Positions 57,173 to 64,000 of a DNA stretch of 64,000 bases are shown here, piece after piece. Under the pieces are notes generated by a model. That model was not told the origin of the DNA. It saw only the letters and a list, made by a program, of their open reading frames with translations, and ran no database searches. Origin of the DNA: Anaerohalosphaeraceae bacterium (GTDB lineage Bacteria; Planctomycetota; Phycisphaerae; Sedimentisphaerales; Anaerohalosphaeraceae); contig JBBFLK010000016.1 in NCBI GenBank assembly GCA_037479115.1, positions 1-64,000 on the forward strand, given 5' to 3'. Every line of letters starts with the position of its first letter. Positions within the stretch are counted from its first letter, which is position 1. Made by a program: the position numbers and the translations under genes.

Positions 57173-59760
57173 GAATTCTCCTCAGACGCCTCCCCGGATT
57201 CCTTCGTCTGGCTCTTCGGTTCCGACGATGTCGGCGGTTCTTTGTCCTCCGGCACAATCCGCGCCGCCGCCACCAGCTTATCGCCCTCTTTGAGCGTAAT
57301 CATTCGGACGCCGGCCGTATTTCTGCCGATTTCACGAATCTGCTCCAGCCCCGTGCGAATCATCATTCCGTTGGCGGTAATCAGCATCAGCTCATCCTCA
57401 TCATGCACGGTCTTGAGGGCCACAACCTTCCCGTTGCGCTCCGTGGTCTTGATGTTAATCAGACCCAGCCCGCCGCGATTCTGCGGCCGATATTCCTCAA
57501 TCGGCGTCCGCTTGCCGTAACCGTTCTCACAGACCGTCAGCAGCGAACTGTTCGGCTCGGCAATCACCAAATCCACCACCTCATCCCCCGGACGGAGCCG
57601 AATCCCCTGCACCCCGCGGCTGACCCGCCCCATCGAGCGGACCTGCGTTTCCGAGAATCGAATCGCCATCCCGTCCCGCGTGCCCAGAATAATCTCATCC
57701 TCCCCGCTGGTAATTGCCGCCCCGATCAAATCGTCATTCTCATCCAGTTTAATCGCAATCACGCCGCTGGAGCGCGGATTGCCGTAGGCCGACAGCACGG
57801 TCTTTTTCACCAGACCGTTCCGCGTCGCCATCACCAGCTGCCGTGTATCATCAAACGTGCGCACATTCAGAATGGAGGCAATCTTCTCCTGCGGGTCCAG
57901 CTGCAGCAGGTTCACCAGATTCCGCCCCTTGCTCTGACGCGACATCTCCGGAATATGATAGACCTTCAGCCAGTGGCAAATCCCCCGATTCGTGAAAAAC
58001 AGAATCGTATCGTGTGTCGAGGCCGCAAACAGATGCTCAATAAAATCCCCTTCCTTGGTGTCCGACGCAATCACTCCTTTGCCCCCGCGGCCCTGCTTGC
58101 GGTAGGCATCAATCGGCGTACGCTTGATATACCCGCCGTGGCTGATCATCACCAGCGTCTCTTCATCTGCAATCAAATCCTCCAAATCGGGCTCATCCGC
58201 CTCCTCCGTAATAATCTCCGTCCGGCGCGGGTCTTTGTACTTTTCCTTGATTTCGTACAAGTCCTCCCGAATCACATCCAGCTGAAGATTCCGATTGGCC
58301 AGCAGCGCCTCATAATCCGCAATCTTCTCGGCAACCTCCGCATACTCCTTGGCCAGTTTCTCAATCTCCAGCCCCGTCAGCCGCTGCAGCTGCATCGTCA
58401 GAATCGCATCCGCCTGCGGCCCTGTCAGGAACTGGTCCTGCCGGCTCCGCTCCGTCACAAACGCCTCCGGCAGGATGCGTTTAAGCGTCTCGGTTTCCGC
58501 CAGCCGCAGCGGTTTTTTCATCAGATTCTCTTTGGCCGTCGGCGCATCCGGCGAGGCCTTAATCAGTGCAATAATCTCATCAATATCGCTGACCGCCAGA
58601 ATCAGCCCCTCGAGAATATGAGCCCGGCTGCGGCATTTGCGCAGCAGAAACCGCGTCCGCCGCCGAATCACTGTCAGCCGATGGCTGATAAACAGCTTCA
58701 GCATCTGCTTGATGTTCAGCGTCTCCGGCCGGTTGTTCACCAGGGCTACATTGTTCACCGCAAAGGTCGTCTGCAGCGGCGTATAGCGGTACAGCTTGTT
58801 GAGCACCACATGGCTGTCGGCATCCTTCTTCAGTTCCACCACAATCCGCATGCCCTTGCGGTCCGACTCATCCCGAAGGTCTGCAATCTCATCAATCGTG
58901 CCGTCCCGAACACATTCGGCGATTTTGGCTACCACATTGGCCCGCACCACCTGATACGGAATCTCCGTAATCACAATCCGCGTCTTGCCCTTCGAGGTCG
59001 TCTCAATATGCGAACGGCACCGCACCTTCAGATGTCCGCGGCCCGTCACATACGCATCCAGAATCCCCTTGCGGCCGCAGATGATGCCCCCCGTCGGAAA
59101 GTCCGGCCCCGGCAGCTTTTCCAGAATATCCTTAAACCCGCAGTCCGGGTCGTCAATCATCAGCAGCAGCGCATCGCAGACCTCCCCCACATTGTGCGGC
59201 GGAATATTTGTCGCCATTCCGACCGCAATTCCGCTGGCCCCGTTAACCAGAAGATTGGGAAATTTCGACGGCAGCACCACCGGCTCCGTCCGCGTCTCAT
59301 CATAGTTCGGCACAAAATCCACCGTGTCCAGCTTCAGGTCTTCCAGCATGTCCATCGCCGCCTGCGTCAGCCGCGCTTCTGTATAACGCATCGCCGCAGG
59401 CGGGTCCGCATCAATGCTGCCGAAGTTGCCCTGCGGGTCCACCAGCAATACCCGCATATTCCAGTCCTGCCCCATTCGAACCAGCGTGCCGTAGGTCGCC
59501 TGGTCGCCGTGCGGGTGGTAGTTGCCGCTTGTATCGCCGACGATTTTGGCGCATTTTCGGTGTTTGGAGCGAGGCCCTAGATTCAAATCATTCATCGCCA
59601 CCAGAATGCGCCGCTGAGAGGGTTTCAGCCCGTCCCGAACATCCGGAAGAGCCCGCGAGACAATCACGCTCATCGCATAATTCAGATACGAGGTCTTCAG
59701 CTCATCCAGAATCTGTTTTTCTTCAAATCGCTCCGGAAATTCCGTTTTGGTCTCGTCCAT
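57169..59760 (-). CDS. gyrA: DNA gyrase subunit A
   Basis: 863 residues from ATG 59760 (AAGGAC upstream). The N-terminal domain runs to about 500, with YHPHGDQATYGTLVRMGQ (81-98) and the catalytic Tyr in AAMRYTEARL. The C-terminal half is a six-blade beta-pinwheel. The GyrA box appears as KQGRGGKGV, which marks gyrase rather than topoisomerase IV. It introduces negative supercoils with GyrB. At the quinolone positions it has Gln 87 (Ser 83 of E. coli) and Gly 91 (Asp 87). A good promoter lies upstream. Confidence 0.96.
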   Translation of the reverse strand: MDETKTEFPERFEEKQILDELKTSYLNYAMSVIVSRALPDVRDGLKPSQRRILVAMNDLNLGPRSKHRKCAKIVGDTSGNYHPHGDQATYGTLVRMGQDWNMRVLLVDPQGNFGSIDADPPAAMRYTEARLTQAAMDMLEDLKLDTVDFVPNYDETRTEPVVLPSKFPNLLVNGASGIAVGMATNIPPHNVGEVCDALLLMIDDPDCGFKDILEKLPGPDFPTGGIICGRKGILDAYVTGRGHLKVRCRSHIETTSKGKTRIVITEIPYQVVRANVVAKIAECVRDGTIDEIADLRDESDRKGMRIVVELKKDADSHVVLNKLYRYTPLQTTFAVNNVALVNNRPETLNIKQMLKLFISHRLTVIRRRTRFLLRKCRSRAHILEGLILAVSDIDEIIALIKASPDAPTAKENLMKKPLRLAETETLKRILPEAFVTERSRQDQFLTGPQADAILTMQLQRLTGLEIEKLAKEYAEVAEKIADYEALLANRNLQLDVIREDLYEIKEKYKDPRRTEIITEEADEPDLEDLIADEETLVMISHGGYIKRTPIDAYRKQGRGGKGVIASDTKEGDFIEHLFAASTHDTILFFTNRGICHWLKVYHIPEMSRQSKGRNLVNLLQLDPQEKIASILNVRTFDDTRQLVMATRNGLVKKTVLSAYGNPRSSGVIAIKLDENDDLIGAAITSGEDEIILGTRDGMAIRFSETQVRSMGRVSRGVQGIRLRPGDEVVDLVIAEPNSSLLTVCENGYGKRTPIEEYRPQNRGGLGLINIKTTERNGKVVALKTVHDEDELMLITANGMMIRTGLEQIREIGRNTAGVRMITLKEGDKLVAAARIVPEDKEPPTSSEPKSQTKESGEASEENS

Positions 59761-59843
59761 AAACGTCCTTTTCTCACACGGGTCATTCCGCAAAAAATCT
59801 CTTTGTCAAAAAGGGCAAAACCCTTCCAATTCAGAAAGAATGA

Positions 59844-59872
59844 AGTGTACCGCCAAAAAGAGGTTTCGTCAA
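59844..59872 (-). promoter_or_regulatory. Promoter of the gyrA-holA operon
   Basis: On the minus strand TTGACG (59867-59872), 17 bases, TACACT (59844-59849), about 83 bases before the ATG. A second TTGACA lies nearer the gene but lacks a good -10. Confidence 0.65.
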
Positions 59873-60004
59873 TGTTTCTCGGGAAAGTTTCTCGGAAATA
59901 CAATCTTCCTAATCCCTTTGAAACCAGGAAGTTAGGAAAAACCATCCGCCGAAGTGCCCCCTCTTTGGCCGCACCCCGCAAGCGCCCCGAAAAACGGTTT
60001 GAAA

Positions 60005-61726
60005 TTATCCCTTTCTCTCCAGGGCTGCCCGGACCAGACCCGTAAAAAACGGATGCGGCCGCAGGGGTCGGCTTGTCAGTTCCGGATGGGCCTGGGTGCC
60101 CATAAAAAAGGGATGATTCGGAAGTTCCAGAATCTGCATGATCGGCTGATTCGGCGCCTTGCCCGAAAAAACAAGCCCCGCCTTTTCGAGGATTTCGATA
60201 TACCGCGGATCCACCTCATACCGATGCCGAAACCGCATTCGAACCGACGCAGCCTTTCCGAACAGCTCCCACGCTTTCGTATTCGGCTTGATTTCCACAT
60301 CCCGGCCCCCCAGCCGCATATTCCCCCCAAGCCCTTCAATCTTCTTCTGTTCGGGCAGAACATCAATCACCGGCTCCGCGCACTTCTGGTCCACTTCTGT
60401 ACTGTTGGCCCCTTTCAGCCCGCACACATTCCGTGCATATTCAATCACCGCCGCCTGAAACCCCAGACAAAGTCCCAGATACGGCAATCTGTTCTCCCTC
60501 GCATACCGGACACAGGCAATCTTGCCCTCAATGCCCCGCACCCCAAAGCCCCCGGGGACAATAATCCCGTCCACATCCCGCAGATGTTCGGCGGCATTCT
60601 GCTCCGTGACCGTTGTGGTCTCAATCCATTTGACGTTCACCTTGCAGCCGAGATGAACCCCCGCATGCTCCAGCGCATTCAGAATGGACGCATAACTGTC
60701 CCGAACCGACGTGTATTTGCCGGTAATCCCGATGGTGACAGACCTCGTCTCCCGCCCGATTTTGTCCGTAAAATCACACCAGCGCCCCCACTCCTTCCGC
60801 TCATACCCCAAATTGATGCGGTCCTCGATTTTGAGCATCCGGATCACCTCAAAATCCAGTCCGCACTCCCGCAGCATCGCCGGAATCGCATAAATGCTCG
60901 CCGAGTCATGCATGCTCACCACCCGCTCCAGCGGAACATTGCTGAACACGCTCATCTTCTGGCGGGCCTGCTCGCGGACCGGCTTTTCCGAGCGGCACAC
61001 GATAATATCCGGCTGAATCCCCATCTGCATCAGCTGCTTGATGCCCAGCTGGGCCGCTTTGGACTTCTGCTCGCCCAGCGTCTTCGGCTCCAAAATATAC
61101 GTCAGCGCCACAAAGCACGTACTGTGCGGTCCCTCTTCATACGCCAGCTCCCGCATCGCCTCGATATAAAAGGCATTTTCCAAATCCCCCACCGTCCCCC
61201 CGATTTCCACAAACACCACATCCGCCTTGGCCGACATCGCCAGTTGCCGCAGTTTGAGCTTCACCTCGCCGGTCACATGCGGAATCATCTGAACATCCCG
61301 CCCCAGATAATCCCCGTGCCGCTCCTTATGCAGCACCGAACTGTAAATCTGTCCGCTCGTGGCAAAATTCGCGCGGCTCAGATTCTGGTCCAGCATCCGC
61401 TCATACGTGCCCAAATCCATATCGGTTTCCATCCCGTCATCCAGCACGAACACCTCGCCGTGCCGATAGGGATTGAGCGTCCCCGAATCAATATTCAGAT
61501 ATCCCTCCAGTTTAATCGGCGCCACCCGAAGCCCTTTATCCTGAAGCAGCTTGGCCAGACATGAGGAAAAAATCCCCTTGCCCAGCCCGCTCATCACCGT
61601 CCCCATCACAATCACATATTTCGTCCGCCCCTTCTGGTATCCTTCCGGCAGCGGCAGGAAAAACTCATCCTCCTGCGTCATCTGGCTGATTTTCGCAAAC
61701 AAATCCTGACTGCTGAACTCATTCAT
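60005..61726 (-). CDS. pyrG: CTP synthase
   Basis: 573 residues from ATG 61726 (GAGG upstream; the TTG at 61738 is in frame). The amidoligase part has YVIVMGTVMSGLGKGIFSSC, normally GGVVSSLGKG, and HVTGEVKLKLRQLAM. The glutaminase part has LPYLGLCLGFQAAVIEYARN with the nucleophile Cys, and an HPEL near the end. It makes CTP from UTP and glutamine. A lead of about 35 residues comes before the usual start of the protein. It lies 36 bases after kdsB, which makes CMP-Kdo from CTP, so the operon joins donor and user. Confidence 0.95.
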   Translation of the reverse strand: MNEFSSQDLFAKISQMTQEDEFFLPLPEGYQKGRTKYVIVMGTVMSGLGKGIFSSCLAKLLQDKGLRVAPIKLEGYLNIDSGTLNPYRHGEVFVLDDGMETDMDLGTYERMLDQNLSRANFATSGQIYSSVLHKERHGDYLGRDVQMIPHVTGEVKLKLRQLAMSAKADVVFVEIGGTVGDLENAFYIEAMRELAYEEGPHSTCFVALTYILEPKTLGEQKSKAAQLGIKQLMQMGIQPDIIVCRSEKPVREQARQKMSVFSNVPLERVVSMHDSASIYAIPAMLRECGLDFEVIRMLKIEDRINLGYERKEWGRWCDFTDKIGRETRSVTIGITGKYTSVRDSYASILNALEHAGVHLGCKVNVKWIETTTVTEQNAAEHLRDVDGIIVPGGFGVRGIEGKIACVRYARENRLPYLGLCLGFQAAVIEYARNVCGLKGANSTEVDQKCAEPVIDVLPEQKKIEGLGGNMRLGGRDVEIKPNTKAWELFGKAASVRMRFRHRYEVDPRYIEILEKAGLVFSGKAPNQPIMQILELPNHPFFMGTQAHPELTSRPLRPHPFFTGLVRAALERKG

Positions 61727-61762
61727 TCCAAACCTCAAATTGTTTATGCAACTGGGGCCGAT

Positions 61763-62500
61763 TTATCGGCTCAAAACCCGCTTGACAAACTCCTCATACT
61801 GGGCGGCCGTATCGATTCCATCCCAGGCCTTTTCGACCATCGCCGTCCAAATCGTATAACCGTTCTCAATCGCCCGCAGCTGCTCCAGTTTCTCAATCTG
61901 CTCCAGAGCACCGGGCGGCAGTTTCGTAAAGGTCATCAAAAACGACTTTCGATAGGCATAAAGCCCCAAATGCCGTTTGTACTGCTCCACCGCTCCAACC
62001 CCCCCGTTTGACCGGTCATACGGAATCACCGAGCGGGAAAAATACACCGCCCGCCCCTTCGCATCCGTCACACACTTGACAATATTCGGGTCCGACACCT
62101 GCCGGGCCGTTTCAAACGGCGCCAGCAGCGTCGCCATATCCGCCTCCGGATGGTCCGCCAATAATTGAGCCGCCCGCCGCAGATACTCCGGATTGATTTC
62201 CGGCTCATCCGCCTGAAGGTTCACCACAATCTCGCAGTCCAATCCGCCGACCGCCTCGGCAATCCGGTCCGTACCGCTCGGATGGTCCGAACGGGTCATT
62301 ACACACGGTGCCCCGAACTCCCGGCACGCCTGCATCACCCGTTCATCGTCCGTCGCAATCAAAACCTGCTGAGCAAATCGCGATTTCAGCGCCTGCTCAT
62401 AGGTATGCTGAACCAGATATTTCCCCGTTTTTTTGGCGAGAACCTTCCCCTCCAGCCGGCTGGACCCGTATCGGGCGGGAATGACGATAACCGCTTTCAC
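61763..62500 (-). CDS. kdsB: 3-deoxy-manno-octulosonate cytidylyltransferase
   Basis: 245 residues. VIPARYGSSRLEGKVLAKKT is the nucleotide loop, DHPSGTDRIAEAV and VVNLQADEPEINPEYLRRAA are the Kdo and metal-binding blocks, and LGLYAYRKSFLM is a family strand. It makes CMP-Kdo for the LPS inner core, so the organism makes Kdo-type LPS. First gene of the kdsB-pyrG operon with a near-perfect promoter. Confidence 0.96.
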   Translation of the reverse strand: MKAVIVIPARYGSSRLEGKVLAKKTGKYLVQHTYEQALKSRFAQQVLIATDDERVMQACREFGAPCVMTRSDHPSGTDRIAEAVGGLDCEIVVNLQADEPEINPEYLRRAAQLLADHPEADMATLLAPFETARQVSDPNIVKCVTDAKGRAVYFSRSVIPYDRSNGGVGAVEQYKRHLGLYAYRKSFLMTFTKLPPGALEQIEKLEQLRAIENGYTIWTAMVEKAWDGIDTAAQYEEFVKRVLSR

Positions 62501-62556
62501 CAGTCTTTCTTTCCGTGCAGTGTGTTCTCTTCCGTTCCGTTAACCACTGCTCGGAT

Positions 62557-62585
62557 ACCATAGACCAAACAGTCCCCCCTGTCAA
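62557..62585 (-). promoter_or_regulatory. Promoter of kdsB-pyrG
   Basis: On the minus strand TTGACA (62580-62585), 17 bases, TATGGT (62557-62562), 57 bases before the ATG. The -35 is a perfect match. Confidence 0.75.
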
Positions 62586-62609
62586 GGCCGCCCAAAACTT
62601 TTTCCGCCC

Positions 62610-62637
62610 TTGCAAAATTTCCTGCCCCGGGTACGAT
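62610..62637 (+). promoter_or_regulatory. Promoter candidate for the sirtuin gene
   Basis: TTGCAA (62610-62615), 16 bases, TACGAT (62632-62637). Only 7 bases lie between the -10 and the ATG at 62645, so the message would be leaderless. It is back to back with the kdsB promoter. Confidence 0.5.
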
Positions 62638-62644
62638 AACAGCT

Positions 62645-63403
62645 ATGAACCGTATCCAAAATCCACAGGAGGCGGCCGACTCACTCCTGTCCGCTCTGCG
62701 GCAGAGCCGCTGTGCCGTTGGCCTCACCGGTGCGGGGGTCTCCACCGCCTCCGGAATCCCTGATTTTCGCGGAGCCGGCGGTCTCTATTCCAAAATCTCT
62801 CCGCGCACCTTCGAAATCGATTTCTTCTTATCCAACCCGGGCGACTATTACAAAATCGCCCTCGAACACATCCACCCCCTGGCCGACAAAACCCCAAACC
62901 CCACCCATACCATGCTCGCCCGCCTCGAGCAGGAAAATCTTCTGAAAGCCCTCATTACCCAAAATATCGACGGACTCCACACCAAAGCCGGTTCCAAAAA
63001 CGTCATCGAATTTCACGGCAATGTCATCGACTTCTATTGTCTGGAATGCGAAAGCCCTTCCTCACGCGTGGAGGTGGACAGCCAAATCCGCTCTGCGGGC
63101 GTCCCCAAATGTCCCCGCTGCGGCGGGCTCATCCGCCCGGGCATTGTCTTTTTCGGCGACCTGATCCCCCTTGAAGCCCTCCAAAAAGCCCGCGAATACA
63201 GCCGGCAGGCGGATGTTTTCGTGGTACTCGGCTCGTCGCTGGAGGTCAACCCTGCCGCATCGCTGGCCCTCGATGCCCAGCGAGCCGGCGCCAAACTGGT
63301 CATTATCAACCGCGGCCCCACCCGCCTGGACCCCATCGCCGATGAACGTTATGAAGTGGACCTGACCGACTTTTCCAACGCCGTTTTATCCCGGCTTCCA
63401 TAA
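62645..63403 (+). CDS. cobB: SIR2-family NAD-dependent protein deacylase
   Basis: 252 residues. GLTGAGVSTASGIPDFRGAG binds NAD, ITQNIDGLHTKAGS and the following HG carry the catalytic His. Zinc is held by CLEC and CPRC (about 127-160). VVLGSSLEVNPAASL closes the fold. It removes acetyl or other acyl groups from lysine. Acetyl-CoA synthetase (acs, 43 kb away) is the best known bacterial target. The start has no Shine-Dalgarno. Confidence 0.94.
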   Translation: MNRIQNPQEAADSLLSALRQSRCAVGLTGAGVSTASGIPDFRGAGGLYSKISPRTFEIDFFLSNPGDYYKIALEHIHPLADKTPNPTHTMLARLEQENLLKALITQNIDGLHTKAGSKNVIEFHGNVIDFYCLECESPSSRVEVDSQIRSAGVPKCPRCGGLIRPGIVFFGDLIPLEALQKAREYSRQADVFVVLGSSLEVNPAASLALDAQRAGAKLVIINRGPTRLDPIADERYEVDLTDFSNAVLSRLP

Positions 63404-63416
63404 AGGAACCTGCACG

Positions 63417-63515
63417 ATGAAAGACGCCGGCCGCATCTTTCCGGTCCTCTTGCCTGGGGGGAAACCGTTGAAAACCCCGCATCTGAAAGGCTCATTATGT
63501 TCGCATCCTGCCTGA
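63417..63515 (+). CDS. Possible 32-codon leader ORF before the GH43-like gene
   Basis: ATG 63417 with AAAGGAAC upstream opens a 32-residue frame that ends at TGA 63515, overlapping the start of the next gene by 19 bases in another frame. It looks like a small translated leader that could couple translation. No family. Confidence 0.3.
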   Translation: MKDAGRIFPVLLPGGKPLKTPHLKGSLCSHPA

Positions 63516-64000
63516 CTTTGTTTGCATGCTTTTTTTCAATGCTCCTGACCCAGCCGCCCGCCGAACATACCGAATTTCGCCCGGGCGAACGATGGCCCGA
63601 CACCGACGGCGTCCATATCAACGCACACGGCGGCGGCTTCCTCTATCACAACGGTATTTATTACTGGTTCGGTGAACACAAAGTCGAAGGCCGACGCGGA
63701 AATAACGCCTGGGTCGGCGTCCGCTGCTACTCCTCCCAGGACCTGTACAACTGGAAAAACGAAGGCGTCGCCCTCTCCGTCGTCCCGGACAACCCCGCTC
63801 ACGACCTGGCCGCCGGATGCATCCTCGAACGCCCCAAAGTCATCTACAATGCCAAAACCGGCAAATTCGTCATGTGGTTCCACCTCGAGCTCAAAGGACA
63901 GGGCTACCGCGCCGCCCGCTGCGGCACAGCCGTCAGCGACACCCCGACCGGCCCCTATACGTACCTGAGAAGTTTCCGGCCCAACGCGGGCGTCTGGCCT
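63497..64000 (+). CDS. Secreted GH43-like glycoside hydrolase (3' truncated by window)
   Basis: 168 residues to the window edge, from ATG 63497 (AAAGG 7 bases upstream). FASCLTLFACFFSMLLTQPP is a signal peptide. DTDGVHINAHGGGFLYHNG and YYWFGEHKVEGR are the first blade of a five-blade propeller, as in GH43 enzymes of the exo-beta-1,3-galactanase type. LERPKVIYNAKTGKFVMWFH is the second blade. The enzyme would cut galactan or arabinan outside the cytoplasm. The catalytic acid lies beyond the window. Confidence 0.72.
   Translation, partial: MFASCLTLFACFFSMLLTQPPAEHTEFRPGERWPDTDGVHINAHGGGFLYHNGIYYWFGEHKVEGRRGNNAWVGVRCYSSQDLYNWKNEGVALSVVPDNPAHDLAAGCILERPKVIYNAKTGKFVMWFHLELKGQGYRAARCGTAVSDTPTGPYTYLRSFRPNAGVWP

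Noticed and set aside
57403-59580. 725-residue open frame on the plus strand opposite gyrA
   Set aside because: It is a shadow of the biased codon use of gyrA: Arg/His/Pro/Gln-rich, with no recognisable domain.
57169-59760. Topoisomerase IV subunit ParC
   Set aside because: A GyrA box (KQGRGGKGV) and a full beta-pinwheel are present.
59954-61564. 536-residue open frame opposite pyrG
   Set aside because: Shadow of pyrG.

Overview
The window looks like a chromosomal segment of a Gram-negative, anaerobic or fermentative, polysaccharide-degrading bacterium of moderately high GC. Kdo and dTDP-rhamnose genes, an MsbA-like flippase and LPS-kinase-like genes point to an outer membrane with surface glycan. 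A glycyl-radical enzyme, an NfnAB-type transhydrogenase, an uronate-utilisation cluster and a GH43-like secreted enzyme point to anaerobic growth on plant or algal sugars. The gene content and the repeat-rich intergenic DNA remind me of Planctomycetota (Phycisphaerae/Sedimentisphaerales type), but this is an inference; no 16S gene is present.

Layout. 1-14 kb is a surface-glycan locus, almost all on the minus strand: rmlA-C-D-B, an MsbA-like ABC flippase with a large periplasmic insert, GT2 enzymes, an FkbM methyltransferase broken by an in-frame stop, a tandem pair of CgeB-like glycosyltransferases, a sulfotransferase and a GT4 enzyme, plus a divergent double-kinase gene. 14-17 kb holds trxA and the overlapping trpS-DUF2007-scpA operon. 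17-22.7 kb has a lone flagellin-like gene, then acs, an OFA-type MFS transporter and an acuC-type deacetylase. 22.9-26.2 kb is a glycyl-radical enzyme (HypD-like) and its activase. 26.2-35.8 kb is an uronate cluster: TRAP transporter dctPQM, uxaC, gnd, a LarA-family protein and an SDR fructuronate reductase, with a divergent ROK regulator. 36-46 kb is a chemotaxis operon (lipoprotein, cheW, mcp, cheY, cheX, a CheX/CheC-like-CBS fusion, cheA, cheR, cheD, cheB). 46-53 kb is mixed: an orphan E2 acyltransferase, marC, rplU, a D-amino acid aminotransferase, a WYL regulator, an ARPP-1-like protein, a putative structured RNA and a charged unknown protein. 53-64 kb has tRNA-Arg(TCT), nfnB/nfnA, holA-gyrA, kdsB-pyrG, a sirtuin and the start of a GH43-like gene.

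Most interesting system. The uronate cluster lacks mannonate dehydratase and KDG kinase but places a LarA-family protein (the superfamily includes 2-hydroxyacid epimerases) and 6-phosphogluconate dehydrogenase beside uxaC and the fructuronate reductase. A coherent reading is glucuronate to fructuronate to mannonate, C2 epimerisation to gluconate, phosphorylation by a kinase elsewhere, and oxidative decarboxylation by Gnd. This is a hypothesis with a clear biochemical test.

Other highlights are a CheY-phosphatase-like domain fused to CBS domains, a family of intergenic palindromes (core ATTCCCGC-4 nt-GCGGGAAT) each preceded by its own degenerate tandem array, a double hairpin at 52.2 kb, and two different types of lysine deacetylase in the same window as acetyl-CoA synthetase.
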